Source of the DNA: Bryoerythrophyllum caledonicum
Lineage: Eukaryota; Streptophyta; Bryopsida; Pottiales; Pottiaceae
Length of the DNA stretch: 64,000 nt
Direction: 5' to 3'
NCBI GenBank assembly: GCA_963971425.1
Contig: OZ020523.1
Span: forward strand, 12,954,867-13,018,866
Part shown: one piece after another, positions 31,833 to 44,489 of the stretch
Position numbering within the stretch: the first letter of the stretch is position 1
How the letters are laid out: each line of letters begins with the position of its first letter
Translations under genes and position numbers: made by a program
The notes under the pieces: model-generated
Told to the model about the DNA's origin: nothing
The model's input: only the letters and a program-made list of their open reading frames with translations
Database searches by the model: none

Positions 31833-32420
31833 ATGAACCCAAATGCATTTGTTGCAGTACTCTATAAGCTTGCATATAGTTCTTCTCTTGACCATACTGT
31901 TGATTGTTTGAAAGTTGGAGAAACCACCATTTGCAAATATATAAAAATAGTTTGTTGATTGACTAAATTGAAGAATTACTCTTGCACAAAGTAATTTTTG
32001 GAGCAAGAAAAAGTTTCACTCTATTGTTTTACAAATTATTTACAATGCAATCAAACTCTTTAGAATGTGTGTGCAGGTCATCATGGAGGTGTTCATGATG
32101 GAGGGCAATTTCAATTAATTAGCCTTCAAACAGAATTGACAAATTGAGCTATTTTGCAAACTTTAATTGTGGATGTTGGAAGGAAGTTGTGCACTCCATA
32201 CTTGGTTGGTGATTTTGCTTATCCAATCCGCACTTATTTACAAAAGAGGTGGATATATCATAAGATGAAAACTAGAAGAGCTTTGATAATGCTATGAACT
32301 TAAGGTGGGTCATGATAGATAATGCGTTTGGATTTTTGAAGAATTTATGGCGACCATGGAAATTTATGGAACACTTGCATTGAAGAAGTTTAGGGTTTAT
32401 GATTGATGGGAGCATAAGCA
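31833..32420 (+). pseudogene. Broken PIF/Harbinger transposase
   Basis: Dispersed in-frame patches match plant PIF/Harbinger transposases in order: an N-terminal helical region (FVAVLYKLAYSSSLDHTVDC, KVGETTICKYIKIV), then HHGGVHDGGQF (the GSVHDARV-type block), LVGDFAYPIRTYLQKRW (the GDSAYPL block with a DDE aspartate) and AFGFLKNLWRPWKFM (the ERAFGRLKGRWR block). Several stops and frame changes separate them (for example the stop after KIV near 31955 and stops within 32250-32330), so it cannot encode a working enzyme. The termini of the parent element were not found. The second Harbinger ORF (Myb-like) was not recognised. Confidence 0.75.
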
Positions 32421-33164
32421 CATTGAGGTTCAAGAGAATGGGAGGTGAAGAGTTTGCACTTTAGTTCTGTGATGATGGATTAGGGTTTAGGAGAATTTCT
32501 AACTAATGAGAGCTTGAAGGAGCTTGAGAAGAAGCTTGAGAGTTGCGTACTTTTTGTCACTAGGATCCAACACTTGGTGTAGTATGAGCCTCCTTTGAGC
32601 TATAATCTAATCAAATTACAATTAAACCCTGCAATTATTATGTTAGAGACCTTAAATTTCCATTCATGAGTACCAAACCTTTTCTTTTTGCACCAAGATT
32701 TTCCAAAACCTTACACAATCTTCCGCATTCATAAAACTTTGCCTACGCTATGATCATCAAATTTCAACAAATTCCTTCATTTGCTAGACATTCATATATT
32801 TCAAAATTCCACCCACATGTCCATATGCAAACCATATCAACGGCAATCAAAAACAAAAAAACAACTACTCAACTTAAAGAGCAAAATCCATGTGAAACTC
32901 ACCAAAATTGAGCAACAAAGATGAAGAAGAGATGTCCACAAGCTCCTCAAGAGATGCATCGTCCCGAATTGAAACATGATTGTGGCTCAACGTGCATCGT
33001 GGTTATTAGACAACAAAATCCTAATTTCACAAACACTTTCGGTGAAGTGCAAACTCCACCCACGACGAATCTGTGAGAGAGGCCAATTCCAGCGGGGAAT
33101 CCTCGTCCAATAGGTCTTTGATCTTGCGTGAAATTTCACCAGACTGATTCCGTGACCGAACCAT

Positions 33165-33167
<3 letters not shown>

Positions 33168-33209
<42 letters not shown>

Positions 33210-33210
33210 A
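33168..33210. repeat. (TA)n-(CA)n microsatellite
   Basis: About 16 TA units pass directly into CA units and an ACACAAATACACACAAAC tail. Confidence 0.95.
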
Positions 33211-34394
33211 ATACACACAAACAAGTGTAGACCTCCATCGTCTCCAACGGGGCAAAAAAAATCTTCCAAGACCATGTATCAGCAATACCCATGTCCGGGT
33301 ATCAACCTATGTATAGGCCATGGATGGGTATGGAGGCGTTTTATTTTAGAGATACATGCATTTCATATTTATTGCATATAATCCTCATATAAAGGATAAA
33401 GTCAAAACAAATAACTATTATCCCTCGATCCAACCTAATTAATATGAATTAGTAGAATAATAAAATCAAAACAAAAGGAGTGGTAACAACTATGAGGTTC
33501 TTCAAAAAATAGCAACCATTATTGCAAATTATAACAATGTTGTTAGCTCCAGAGGATTAAGCAAGCCTTGTTGGTTGATAAAAATATACATTTGTCCATG
33601 GTACCTTAAAATGTATCTCAAACTCTCTTTGAATGAGTAGTTGAGGAATGATTGGACCAACTACAATTAGATGTAGCTAGTGTCTTAGCAAATGATGATT
33701 GAAATGAACAATCTTTAGATGATGGAGAAGGAAGTTATCTCATTATCTAAAGTAATAGTAAGTTCTTATTACAAAAATAAAGTCATGAAAGAATTGGGCA
33801 ATCTCCTAGAATGATAGCATATTTTATTTTTGGGATAAAACTCTAGATATAGCTATTAGCACCAATGTGATAAAAGACTCCTACCTTCTAGTACCATTCT
33901 AAGATTACACAATTTTTTCATAAACGAGTCAAAGTGTGTTAACCTTGTAATATCAAGGTTAAGAAAAACCACATACTTTACTTCAAATGTTATTATCTTC
34001 TAATTTGTGTGGTCAAAAAGTGTGTAAAATGATTTTTTAAATTTTGGTGGTCTTTAAGAGATTCCATGATTACAAGTGAAATAAGATCATTTTTTGTGAT
34101 TGCTTTGTATTCAAAATATAAATATAAAAATTTAAAGTGCATATTTTAATGACAAAGTTATGGTTCCAAAAGGGAAAAAGTATTGAACAAGTTTCCTAAT
34201 AATGAATGACTAATTAATGTTGTTCAAGTTTATGCTAAAATTAGCATGTGATATTTGGTGAATAATTCAAAAATAGCATTATCTTATTCTTTAATATTAT
34301 TACTAGCAATTGGGGCTTGCTTTGCAACGCAGTAGTTCAACTATTTTAATGTCGTTTTTACATTACAAACTTTTTATTAAAAAAAATGTAACAT

Positions 34395-34510
34395 GATTCG
34401 CTGCACGGTTGACTAGGCAATTAATTGCGCGGTTGACTGCAACGTTTCTATAGTTCACTGCACGGTTGACTGCGTAGTTGATCGCCGCGTGGTTCACTGC
34501 GTAGATTATG
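34395..34510 (+). repeat. Short GC-richer repeat block in AT-rich DNA
   Basis: CTGCACGGTTGACT, TTGCGCGGTTGACTGC, CTGCACGGTTGACTGCGTAG and GCGTGGTTCACTGCGTAG occur within ~110 bp. An upstream TTACTAGCAATTGGGGCTTG with TTGCAACGC recalls some Helitron ends in reverse orientation, but the hairpin is weak. Confidence 0.5.
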
Positions 34511-35066
34511 ATATTGTAGTATGATAGTCTTTGTCCAGGAATTATATTGGAAATTTCCTTTTACATTTTAAAAGATTTTGTAAAGATCTTGCCCTTTCAA
34601 AGGAAAGAATAATTAATTATAAATATTATAGAAGACAAACAACATCAAAATCTCCAAAATTTTATTAATCTTGAAAACTCTGTTTACATGTAGTTATTAT
34701 TATTGTCTTTTTGAACATATTCTTTGTTTTAAACTCCCCTTAGAAAGAGAGATTGTTGCAAGGCTTTCACATGATTTCTTTATATGCAACGTTCTTTCAT
34801 TTTGAACAATTTAAAAGATTTTGTTATCACATGTTATCATTCATAGTAATATATATGATTTTTTTACCACAAATTTTTAGTAGGTGGATTAAAGTGGACA
34901 CATTGTTGTATTTTGTAACAATAGAATATGAATTTTAATCATTAAAATATCAATTAATGAAAAAAATGTGAAATGAACACCTTTCATTTTTCAAAAACTC
35001 TTTGAAAATTGATTCAATAGATATGAATACTGTTTTTTTCATTTACAATAATGTTCTTGTTGGCAT

Positions 35067-37083
35067 TCAATCATCATCACTATCATCAACACTGGCAAAT
35101 TCTTGCAACATGCGACTTTTCCACATAGTTGCTTTGATTTGTCGAAGCTCGTCTATATCTTGCCAAAGACGATTATCAACAACTAATTTATTCTCTGCAA
35201 GTAGTGCTTGACATCCTGCACATGATTTATCATAACATCAACTAATTGATAAAGACAAATTTTGCCTTTGAATAAATAAATTGTTAAAAAGAAATATTAT
35301 AATACATTAATAATACCTGGAGATGCACAAGGACAAAAGCCATCTTTTGCCATGTTTGTTATGTAATCAAGAGCTGATACACGATCATAAATATGTTCAC
35401 ATTCTTTACTGTATCAAAATCAAAATGGCTACATTTGATTTTAATCTTATATTAAATCTTAGTGTAGTATTTTTTGAATAATAATATATCTATTCAAAAG
35501 ATTTATTAAAATTTGTCAAAAAATGTATTAAAAATTTCCAATAATTATTTGAATGGATTGACTCAATTCAAAATCACATCAATTTATGCATGATAATTTT
35601 AAATTGGATGAATTTTTAAAATGTTGGCAGACAAACAACCTGCGAACTGGATCATCAAGTTCAACCACTGGTATTCTAGTGATAGGGCATACAATATTCA
35701 ATGTTGAATAGGAAGAATTTGTCATGTATACATCACTCTCACCTTCCTCATCTATTTCTTTTCCTGATTTTTGACAACACTACAATCAAAGTACAAAGAA
35801 TATTAAATCAATAAGCAATGGGTTCATAGATATAGTAAGCAATGGATTTGTAGATATAAAAAATGATGTAGGTATAAAGAGAACATGCATTTAAATTTTG
35901 AGTTCTTTTTTGATGAAAATACTTTAAAAGAAGATCCATTTTATTACACCATTGATTAAAATTTCTTATATATTTTGAAAAAGATATGAGATTTTTATAT
36001 TTGATAGTGTTTGTGAAGAATTTTTGTAGTGTGCTTTGAAATTCAAGATTTGTGAACAATCATACTAAAATTATTACTTAAGGATCAAGAGTTACTATTA
36101 ATAAGACATACATGGCACCTTGTGCTTCCTTCACGATTGGTGTATTCTTGAAGTTCTAACATTCCATCATCATCAATTAAACCCTTCATTGCAAATCTAG
36201 CATTTTGAGATCGAAGTAATGGCTTCATAACTTCTTGTTGATTTAAATCTTGTGGGCAAATAGCAACTTCTTCAAAGTTATTGATCACTTCATCCATAAT
36301 TGCGTCAGTTGCAGATCGTGCATGTTCTAAGGAATTTATATCCTCTAGAGGATTGTGCATGTCATTCACATTTGAATCAACATCAATTTGATATATATCA
36401 GATGCCTCACCTAATGCACAACCGGCATAAATCTTTTCTTCCTCCTCCAAACGCTTTTTTAATTCAATAAATTCATCGTGTTTACTAGCCTTGGCTTCAT
36501 CATCTTCTTCAACATTTAATCCTTCTAAAGCAAATTTGACATGAAAATCTTGGAGAATATTTTGATGCCTCTCTCCCATTCCACAAAGGTTGCTCATTTC
36601 ATTTTTTACAAGAGATGGCTTCATTTTTCCTACTCCTTTTTGTTTTTTGGTTTTCTCCATAGGAAAGTTTAACATATCTTTATTTTCTTCACTTGATGGC
36701 TTTGGTTCTTCCAAAAAACTATCATGAGAGACCATGTTAACCATAGGTTTGGTCATTTGAAAACATTTTAGTTCAGGAATACATTCATTACCTTTTGTCA
36801 AAACGGTAATCTTGCAATCTTCAAGAAAATTATCTTGATCTATTGATTCTTCCAATTGTAGTTCTATTTCTTTATTTAAAAAAAATTCATCGTCTTGAAC
36901 CAATCGTAGCATTTGAAGTCCATCTAAATCCTCCGGCTTCAAGAAAGTAATTTCCTTTTCTATTTTTGCATCTTTCTCCATCAAATCATCCTTCTCTACT
37001 TTTGCGTCTTTTCCATGCGGATCCATAATAGAATCTTCTATGTCTTCATGTAAGTTTACAATATTTCCACCCAGATTTTCCAT
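35067..37083 (-). CDS. NSE2/MMS21-type SP-RING protein (putative SUMO E3 ligase) with long N-terminal extension
   Basis: Four minus-strand exons join in phase: 37083-36112 (324 codons), 35779-35640, 35408-35317, 35215-35067. They give 450 residues. The C-terminal ~125 residues hold an SP-RING: CPITRIPVVELDDPVRS, KECEHIYDRVSALDYI, GFCPCASPGC (the Cys/His pattern of MMS21) and an acidic tail SVDDSDDD, as in plant HPY2/MMS21. SGKEIDEEGESDVYMT just before it matches the acidic DDEDIVMT stretch of that family. Family role: SUMO ligase of the SMC5/6 complex in DNA repair and cell-cycle control. The N-terminal 324 residues are acidic and Lys/Glu-rich with coiled-coil-like HDEFIELKKRLEEEEKIY. They are far longer than the ~110-residue N-terminus I recall for plant MMS21, and their role is unknown. 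The first splice (AGGTGCCAT|GTATGT) is inferred from phase. Exon bases are strongly AT-biased. Confidence 0.75.
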
Positions 37084-39766
37084 TTTTTATTAACAAAGCT
37101 TCTAACACTATATTAACTAGCTAGAAATCAATTGTTCATAACCATGTAGTTTTCATCAAAGCATCATACATTTGCATAAGAGTTTCTTGCACGGGAATTC
37201 TTGAAATTAAAAGATAATTAACATTTTAGTGTCACTCTTCAGCAACAATGAACAATAACTTATTTTTAATATAAGACTTTACTTGCTCATGAAATACTCA
37301 AAAACTCTTAAAGCTTGCATTATTACAAAATACTAGCTTGATATATAAAATGATATTCAATGAGTATTTAAACAAAAAACAACAAAGATTCACATTACTT
37401 ATTGAAATGCATATAATGTAAAATTTTATTAGTATACAATATTGCTTATAAGAAATAGTTACATTACATAATGAGCTTATTGTTAGTGAAAGCATGTTTC
37501 CAAAGATCCTAGCTATGACATTAAATTAGCGGTAAAATAAAGTTTGATTTAAAATTGTTATATTTTGAATCATGGTACAAAATACCATATTGAAATAGAA
37601 ACTGCTTACATAGATGTTAACATGAAGTGGATTACACAATAATGTTGCAAAAAACAATGTAACTAGTTACAAAAACTGGAAGATCCATATTGTAAAAATT
37701 ATAATAAAGGTTTTAGTATTTTAAATGATGATGAAAGAAAAGCAAGGCAGATCTAGAAAGACATCAATTTTTTTTTAAACTATTTAAGGATATATGAAGT
37801 AAAAAATGTAGAGGACTTCAATGAGTGTCTATTGGAAACCAAGAGACTTACAACCCCTACATACATCTAATTAAAATTAGAAAAAAAACACTTTCACATA
37901 AACTCATTGCTATTTAGACATAATTTTTTGCTCTTTTACATGTCTTTTAATGTAAAACTCCAAATAACTAGTATGCAAGACATGGACCATCATTGAGTGT
38001 AAATTCAAACTTGCGTACATTATTCATAAATCTTTAGAACTATAAATGGATATTCCATGAATTTCATGATAGATTATTTGGAATTTCATCCTAGATTACT
38101 TTAATACAATCAACAAAGCAATGTAGGAGAGACAAAGATTATTATTTACCAATAATTTTGTAATGAAGAATTTATTACTCATGTGTAAATATTGTTGTAT
38201 TTAAAGGATGCCTCTATGGTATTGAATAACTAAACTAATAAAAATATTTTTTAAATATTTTTTATTTTAGTGGACATTATAAAAACTCTATTACTACTTT
38301 CTTTTTAACCCCTCAATGTTTAAAAGTTTTTCAAAAATTCTATTACTATTATTGATACATTGACAAGAATCCATTTAATTCTAAGCATTCAAATCTTATT
38401 CATGATTCCAAGTTATACACTAAAAACATGAATGTCTTAATACATTATGAATTGCAAATCATCATACACTTTTGCAATCACAAAATTCTGACATGGACAT
38501 GAATTTAAAATTTAACATAGCATCATCAATTCAATCTTCTTTTTTTTTTTGCTTAAAATGGGCCAAAACCCTAAATTGACATTCAACTCTAAACCATCCA
38601 AAAGAGGTATACAAATGAGAAATCGATACATTGGAAGCTAAAATAATCAACAATATTAAAGCAAATGCTATTATTGAAGTTTCCAGTTTTCAAATAAGAT
38701 AGATCCATGCAAGCTTCCTTCATTATTATTACTTTTGCAACTAAATTAGGTATTGAAGATCCTTTTTCATTTAGATGATCATATATATTTTGGTGGGTAC
38801 CATGTCTTCATAGCAGAACTAAAGTAGAATTTCAATTCATGGATATCATGTCTTTGCAGCAAAACTAGTGTTTAATTGTTTTCAATAATTACTTTGTAGC
38901 ACTTGCAATAAAATCAAGAGAAGTAAATGATTTAATCTTTAAAGCAACTATCTATAATCCCATTGATCAAAATAGAGGTTGAAACATAATCTATTGATTC
39001 TATATAATTGTATAGGGTGAACAATGTTTTAAATACATTATACTAGAGCTGGAAATAAACGAGTATATTGGTGATGGAACACTTGAAAAGACTCCTCTTT
39101 ACGTTTCATGATAGATGGGAAATATTTGTAAGTCTATTCACTCTACTGAAAATATATGTTAAGTATTAAGTATCCTTTTGAAGTTAAACGAACCACAATA
39201 TTATTGTTGCTTGATTGAAGATTTAGCAATTATTATGCATTATCTTTCCGATACATTTAAGATTATTTTCAAAAAATCTTCATATTTTTTCTATCTTTCA
39301 AAATATAAACGCTAAATAATTTAAAAGAATAATTTAGATAAATAGAATTAATATTATTTAAATTATCCAAATGAAGATCAAAATGTATTGTTGGAACTAT
39401 AAACTTAGTTTTTCAAAAAATAGATCTATTTTTTAAAAATTACTTTTATTATAAAATACTATAAATAAAATATCTTCCATGTTATGCACACTAGTCTATC
39501 TATATACATGTTACATTTATATGGAATAAAATATGGATTGTAATAAGCAGAGACATAAGACAGCATATCAAATGCATGTGCAGAATGCCTTTAATCTATA
39601 TTATTAAAATACATTTTCATCTAGAAAACTCAACTTTTGAATAAAAATGATCCATGTGTACATTTTATCTAGATTTTATAATCAATATCAGATTAACAAA
39701 AAAAAGAAAAATAACTTTTGCAACATATTCATTCCTCACAAGATTATTCTTTGAATTTTTTTATAG
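37084..39766. other. AT-rich DNA between two divergent AT-rich genes
   Basis: This is the shared 5' side of the minus-strand SP-RING gene and the plus-strand CDPK gene, so promoters of both should lie here, as should the missing first CDPK exon. 38945-39115 is a direct relative of 43995-44165. No coding sequence was recognised. Confidence 0.5.
38945..39115 (+). repeat. Direct repeat, left copy flanking the CDPK gene
   Basis: ATTGATCAAAATAGAGGTTG, GAAACATAATCTATTGATT, TTATACTAGAGCTGGAAATA, GAGTATATTGGTGATGGAAC and AAAAGACTCCTCTTTA recur in the same order and orientation at 43995-44165, about 5 kb away. Confidence 0.65.
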
Positions 39767-42529
39767 GTTCAAGCTATTGTCAAAAAATAGATGTTGGAAA
39801 AAAGAATGAATACAAATCACAAAAATCTAAACAAGTTGAACAAGTTGTTAAAGCAATAGTAGAAGCTGATACTAACAAAGGTAGTAAACAGGAAAAAGGA
39901 AATCTAACCGCATGTGTGTTGGGCCATAATACTGAAAACATTAAAGAATTATATAATTTGGGGAAAAAATTAGGGGCTGGAAATTTTGGTACTACATATT
40001 TGTGTATAGAAAAGAGCACCGGCCTTGAATATGCGTGCAAGACAATTCCTAAGAAGAAACTTGTATCTAAAGATGATGTTAGCGATGTCCGTAAAGAGCT
40101 TCAAATCATGCATCATTTATCCGGTAAAAAAATTATTTTAATTTTATCATTTATTCTTGTTACAATATTCTTTCAAAGAGAAATTGTTGATTTTAAAGGA
40201 ATATTTGACATTGGTTAGACTCTTTTTCACATATAAGAGAATTATAAATAAATGCAGAAGTTTAATTATAAGTGCATTTGTAATCCATTTAATCAATATA
40301 TATGGATATTTCTTTTTGATCACCAACCCAAATCATACATGTGGAATTAAAAGTTCAATTTGTAGTAATAAATGTAGTTTTTTGTATTTTTTATAAATTT
40401 AATAGATAATAAGATTGTAAAGTAGATATTGAAATTTATATAATCATCATAACTTTTTTTATTTAATTCATGTAGGTCATCCAAATATTGTGGCAATTAA
40501 AGGTGCATATGAAGATGCATTTGCTGTACATTTTGTAATGGAATTGTGTGCTGGCGGTGAGTTATTTACACGGATCACCGAAAGAGGGCATTATAGTGAA
40601 GCAGCAGCAGCTTCAGCGACTCGAACTATAGTAAGCGTAATAGAAACGTGTCATATTCTTGGTGTCATACATCGTGATTTGAAACCTGAAAACTTTCTTC
40701 TCCTCAATAAGCGCGAAGATTCTCCTCTAAAAGCAACTGACTTTGGACTTTCAACATTTTTCAAACCTGGTGATGTATGTAAAGACGTGGTTGGAAGTGC
40801 ATTTTACGTTGCTCCAGAGGTCTTACGAAGAAAGTATGGTCCGGAATCCGACATATGGAGTGCAGGTGTAATTCTTTATATCTTGTTATCAGGATTTCCT
40901 CCATTTTGGGCAGAAACTGAAGATGGCATATTTGCAGAAGTTTTGAAGGCAAAAATAGATTTTAGCTCAGATCCATGGCCTAAGATATCAAAAGAAGCAA
41001 AAGACTTAATATCGAGAATGTTGAATCCAATTGTAAAGCAACGGCTTTCAGCACGAGAGGTATGATTTTAAATTAAGTCCTGTTGTAGTAGAATGTTATA
41101 ATATTGATAAAATGTCCTAAAATAAATATAGGTAGTTCATATATAGTAAAATATAAAACTTTGGTAGTTCATAACTATTATAAGTTGAAATATTATAGCC
41201 TATAATTAGTCAAGAATTCAAATTTTAAAAAGAATTTGTTCACATAAAAGATGTTTACATATAATATAATCTAATATATTCATAGGTTTTTCAAAATCAT
41301 GATATCTTAAGTTGTAGAAGCTAAATTTTTGTATTGTGATATCATGAGCTATAGAAAATTTAACAAGTTGTATTATGAATTAATTTTATAGATAATATAT
41401 TCAATTTGCTAAATCTTAGTTCAAATAATGCATATTAAAGAAAACTAAATCTTTATTGAATTGAATACTAATAAGATAATAATCAACATTCAAAAAATGT
41501 GCATGACAATATAACCTTATTGAGTATACAAGCTTCTATAAGTATCAAAGCGATGCATGTTTATAATTGTTAATATGTTTGTTTATCATTTAAGGTTCAA
41601 TAATTATTTTAAATGATAAATTCAAGATAATTATCAAGTTTGTATATAATATATAAAATGATTTCTATTATTGCAGGTACTACTTCATCCATGGATAAAA
41701 GAAAAAGGAATAGCATCAGATAAACCAATCGATTCTTCAGTTCAATACCGGCTAAAACGTTTTGCAGCAATGAACAAAATGAAAAAATTAGCGGTTCGAG
41801 TGATAGCACAATCTATGTCCGAGGAAGAAATAGCCGGATTGCACAATATTTTCAAGATAATGGATGAAGATGGAAGTGGCACCATCACCTTTGAAGAGCT
41901 AAAACTTGGTCTTCAAAAGGTTGGTTCGAACATGAAAGAATTGGATGTGTATGATTTGATGGAGGCGGCGGATGTTGATAAGAGTGGTACGATCGATTAT
42001 GGAGAATTTTTGGCAGCTACAATTAACATGAATAAAGTTGAAAGAGAAGAGAATATGCTCGCTGCATTTCGCTACCTTGACAAGGACAATAGTGGGTATA
42101 TTACGGGTGAAGAGTTACAAAATGCAATCACGGAATTTAATATGGGTGACATGAGTGTGGAAGATTTGATGAATGACGTAGATACAGATCATGATGGGCG
42201 GATTGATTATCAAGAATTTGTTGCTATGATGCGTAAGGGCTCAAATGCGGGTGCATTGCCTTCTACCAAAGGATCTAGAATGGAACCAACTTTGGGCTTT
42301 CAAAATACTTTCAAGGTTATAAGATTTTTAAAAAATATTAATAATGCTCAATTTTTTTATAGAAAGTTCATCCAAATCTAATTTTTTAATGTTTGATGAG
42401 GATTCAAACTATGTATAGAATATTATCAATAACATTATATAATTATTACTAACAATATGTTTGAGTATTGTGCAGTTAAATAGTCTTCCAGCATTACCAC
42501 CAATTAAACCATTGCCGCCAAAACGTTGA
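39767..42529 (+). CDS. CPK: Calcium-dependent protein kinase (CDPK/CPK), first exon not found
   Basis: Coding exons 39767-40123, 40476-41059, 41677-42315, 42476-42529. Order: short variable N-terminus, kinase domain with [20 protein letters not shown] lysine, [28 protein letters not shown] in [11 protein letters not shown] and APEV, then the autoinhibitory junction [20 protein letters not shown]. Four EF-hands follow: [49 protein letters not shown] Pro-rich tail [14 protein letters not shown] ends the protein. Calcium binding to the EF-hands releases the junction from the kinase in this family. The first exon here begins after TTTTTTTATAG in phase 1 with (G)GT TCA AGC TAT TGT. An upstream exon ending ATG G would give MGSSYC, a plausible myristoylation/palmitoylation start, but I cannot see that exon. 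All motifs are intact. Third positions are AT-rich, unlike FtsH. Confidence 0.92.
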
Positions 42530-43994
42530 TTGAATTGATTAGAATTGAGATTTTCAGTCCGTACTTTTTGGGATTTTGAAAAAAATTGAAAGTAGTATAT
42601 ATCAAAAGGTTCTATGCAATTAATTATTGAGATGCTTTGTTATAATTTGTTTATTTAAAATTAGAATGGTATAAAAAATTCTTGACAAAAACTATCAAGA
42701 ATGTAAGCTGTGATATACCTTGTAAATACATGAGGTATATCATAGATAGTCAACACATGTATATATTGTAACTTCATGATGAAATAGATTTTATTTTAAA
42801 ATATTTGTAATAATCAATACTTGTAAATTATTTGTAAATTACAAAAGTATTTGTAAATGTTTGTGAATTATTTGTAAACTATTTGTAAATTACTTGTAAA
42901 TATATAATATATTAGATACATGGTTATTATTGATACACTATTAAATTATAAATTATATTAATACATATAATATAATGAAATTATTCAATTAAATAATATT
43001 AATACATAATCTTATATTGGAAATTATACATAATGATGTATTAATATAAAATATTGTATTAATTTCAATATAAAATATATATAATATAATATTGTATTAA
43101 TATATGTATTTATATGTTTAATATATCAATATATTTATATATGTATATATGTATATATTATATACATTACTTATATTACCTAATAAATATTATTACGTAA
43201 TTTAAATATATTCATATATATTACCTAATATATACCTATTATATAATGTAATATAAATTATTATTACCTAATATACACCTAATATAACGTAATATAAATG
43301 AATTAGGTAAAATATATTAGGTAATATATACCTAATAAATATATTTGGTAATTATTTTTTTAATTTTTAAAATATTAATTAGGTTATAATTATCTAATAT
43401 GTTAATTAGGTAATAATTAGGTTATATTAGGTATTTGTTAGGTAATGAATATATGTACAAATTTTATTACCTAATATTTACCTAATATATGATGTAATAT
43501 AAATTAATTACCTAATACATACGTAATATATATGAGTATATTACGTGATATTCAAATGTATGAATTAATATATATAATATATATTAATATATTATCAATA
43601 TTTTTAATTTATAATATAAACTTATATCAAATTTATATTGATTGTTACAAATTACATGTAAGAAATATAAATTCATTATACAATACATATAATATATGAA
43701 ATTATACAAATTTGTAATAAGTATTGGATGTGTGTATAGTTCCAATATTAATCTAATATTAATTAGTATAACACATGGACATTACAGATAATTATTATAA
43801 ATTCAGATGGATTTATAACAAATATACGCATTCGATACTTTTGTATTAATAGTTATATTGATATATAGTGAAATTTATTAATATAACAAATGCATTACAG
43901 ATAATTTACAGATAATTGAAATTTATAATAATTATAAATTATTTGGAAAAGTATTAATATTGGAAAACATTAGTTTTCAATCAAACAACCATTA

Positions 43995-44165
43995 AAAAAT
44001 CAAGTCTATTGATCAAAATAGAGTTTGAAACATAATTTATCGATTTGATTTAATTGTCTTGAATGAACATTTCTTTAATACTATTATACTAGAGCTAAAA
44101 TAAAGGAGTATATTGGGGATGGAACTCTCAAAAAGACTCCTTTTTAATTTTTTCATGATATATTT
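43995..44165 (+). repeat. Direct repeat, right copy flanking the CDPK gene
   Basis: It is about three-quarters identical by eye to 38945-39115, in the same orientation, with shared landmarks TTGATCAAAATAGAG, ATTATACTAGAGCT, GAGTATATTGG and AAAAGACTCCT. Confidence 0.65.
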
Positions 44166-44289
44166 ACCTCATTGTATAGCATGAAAAAATATAGTTTACC
44201 TCATTGTATAGCAAACACTAAATTTGGAGTTTCTAGAAAACAAGTGACTTCAACATCAAACTACTTAGAAGCAAAAAGAGGAGTAAAGT

Positions 44290-44489
44290 AGGACAATTCA
44301 AAACCAATCCAATACCGCTCCCTTCAATACGCTTCCTAGATTTCGGGGAGAAAATGTAGCCTATCTTTATATAACTTATGCACTGACCAATAAATTTATA
44401 AGTGATGACCGGCTACGTTTCCATCATGAAATCTAGAAAGAGTATAAAAAAGAGCGGTGTTGCATTGCCAATTGGTTTTGAGTTGTCCA
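44290..44489. repeat. Inverted repeat with ~75-bp arms
   Basis: The left arm GGACAATTCAAAACCAATCC...TAGATTTC...GTAGCC (44290-44361) is the reverse complement of the right arm GGCTACG...GAAATCTAGAAAGAG...CAATTGGTTTTGAGTTGTCC (44411-44489), with a ~50-bp loop. It may be a small foldback MITE. Confidence 0.6.

Larger units (their letters stand above)
32421..35066. other. AT-rich intergenic DNA 3' of the SP-RING gene
   Basis: The minus-strand frame near 33027-33160 (KMVRSRNQSGEISRKIKDLL) looks mildly protein-like and could be a remnant belonging to the Harbinger element. A dinucleotide run (TA)n/(CA)n lies at 33168-33210. 34395-34510 has repeated GCACGGTTGACTGCG-type phrases. The rest shows no genes. 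Confidence 0.45.

Noticed and set aside
33027-33316. Ile/Tyr-repeat ORFs at the TA microsatellite
   Set aside because: The repeat residues come from (TA)n. Only the short segment KMVRSRNQSGEISRKIK looked protein-like, and it could not be assigned.
34300-34345. Possible Helitron 3' end in reverse orientation (CTAG with TTGC/GCAA hairpin)
   Set aside because: The stem is only four base pairs and no Rep/helicase sequence or 5' TC end was found.
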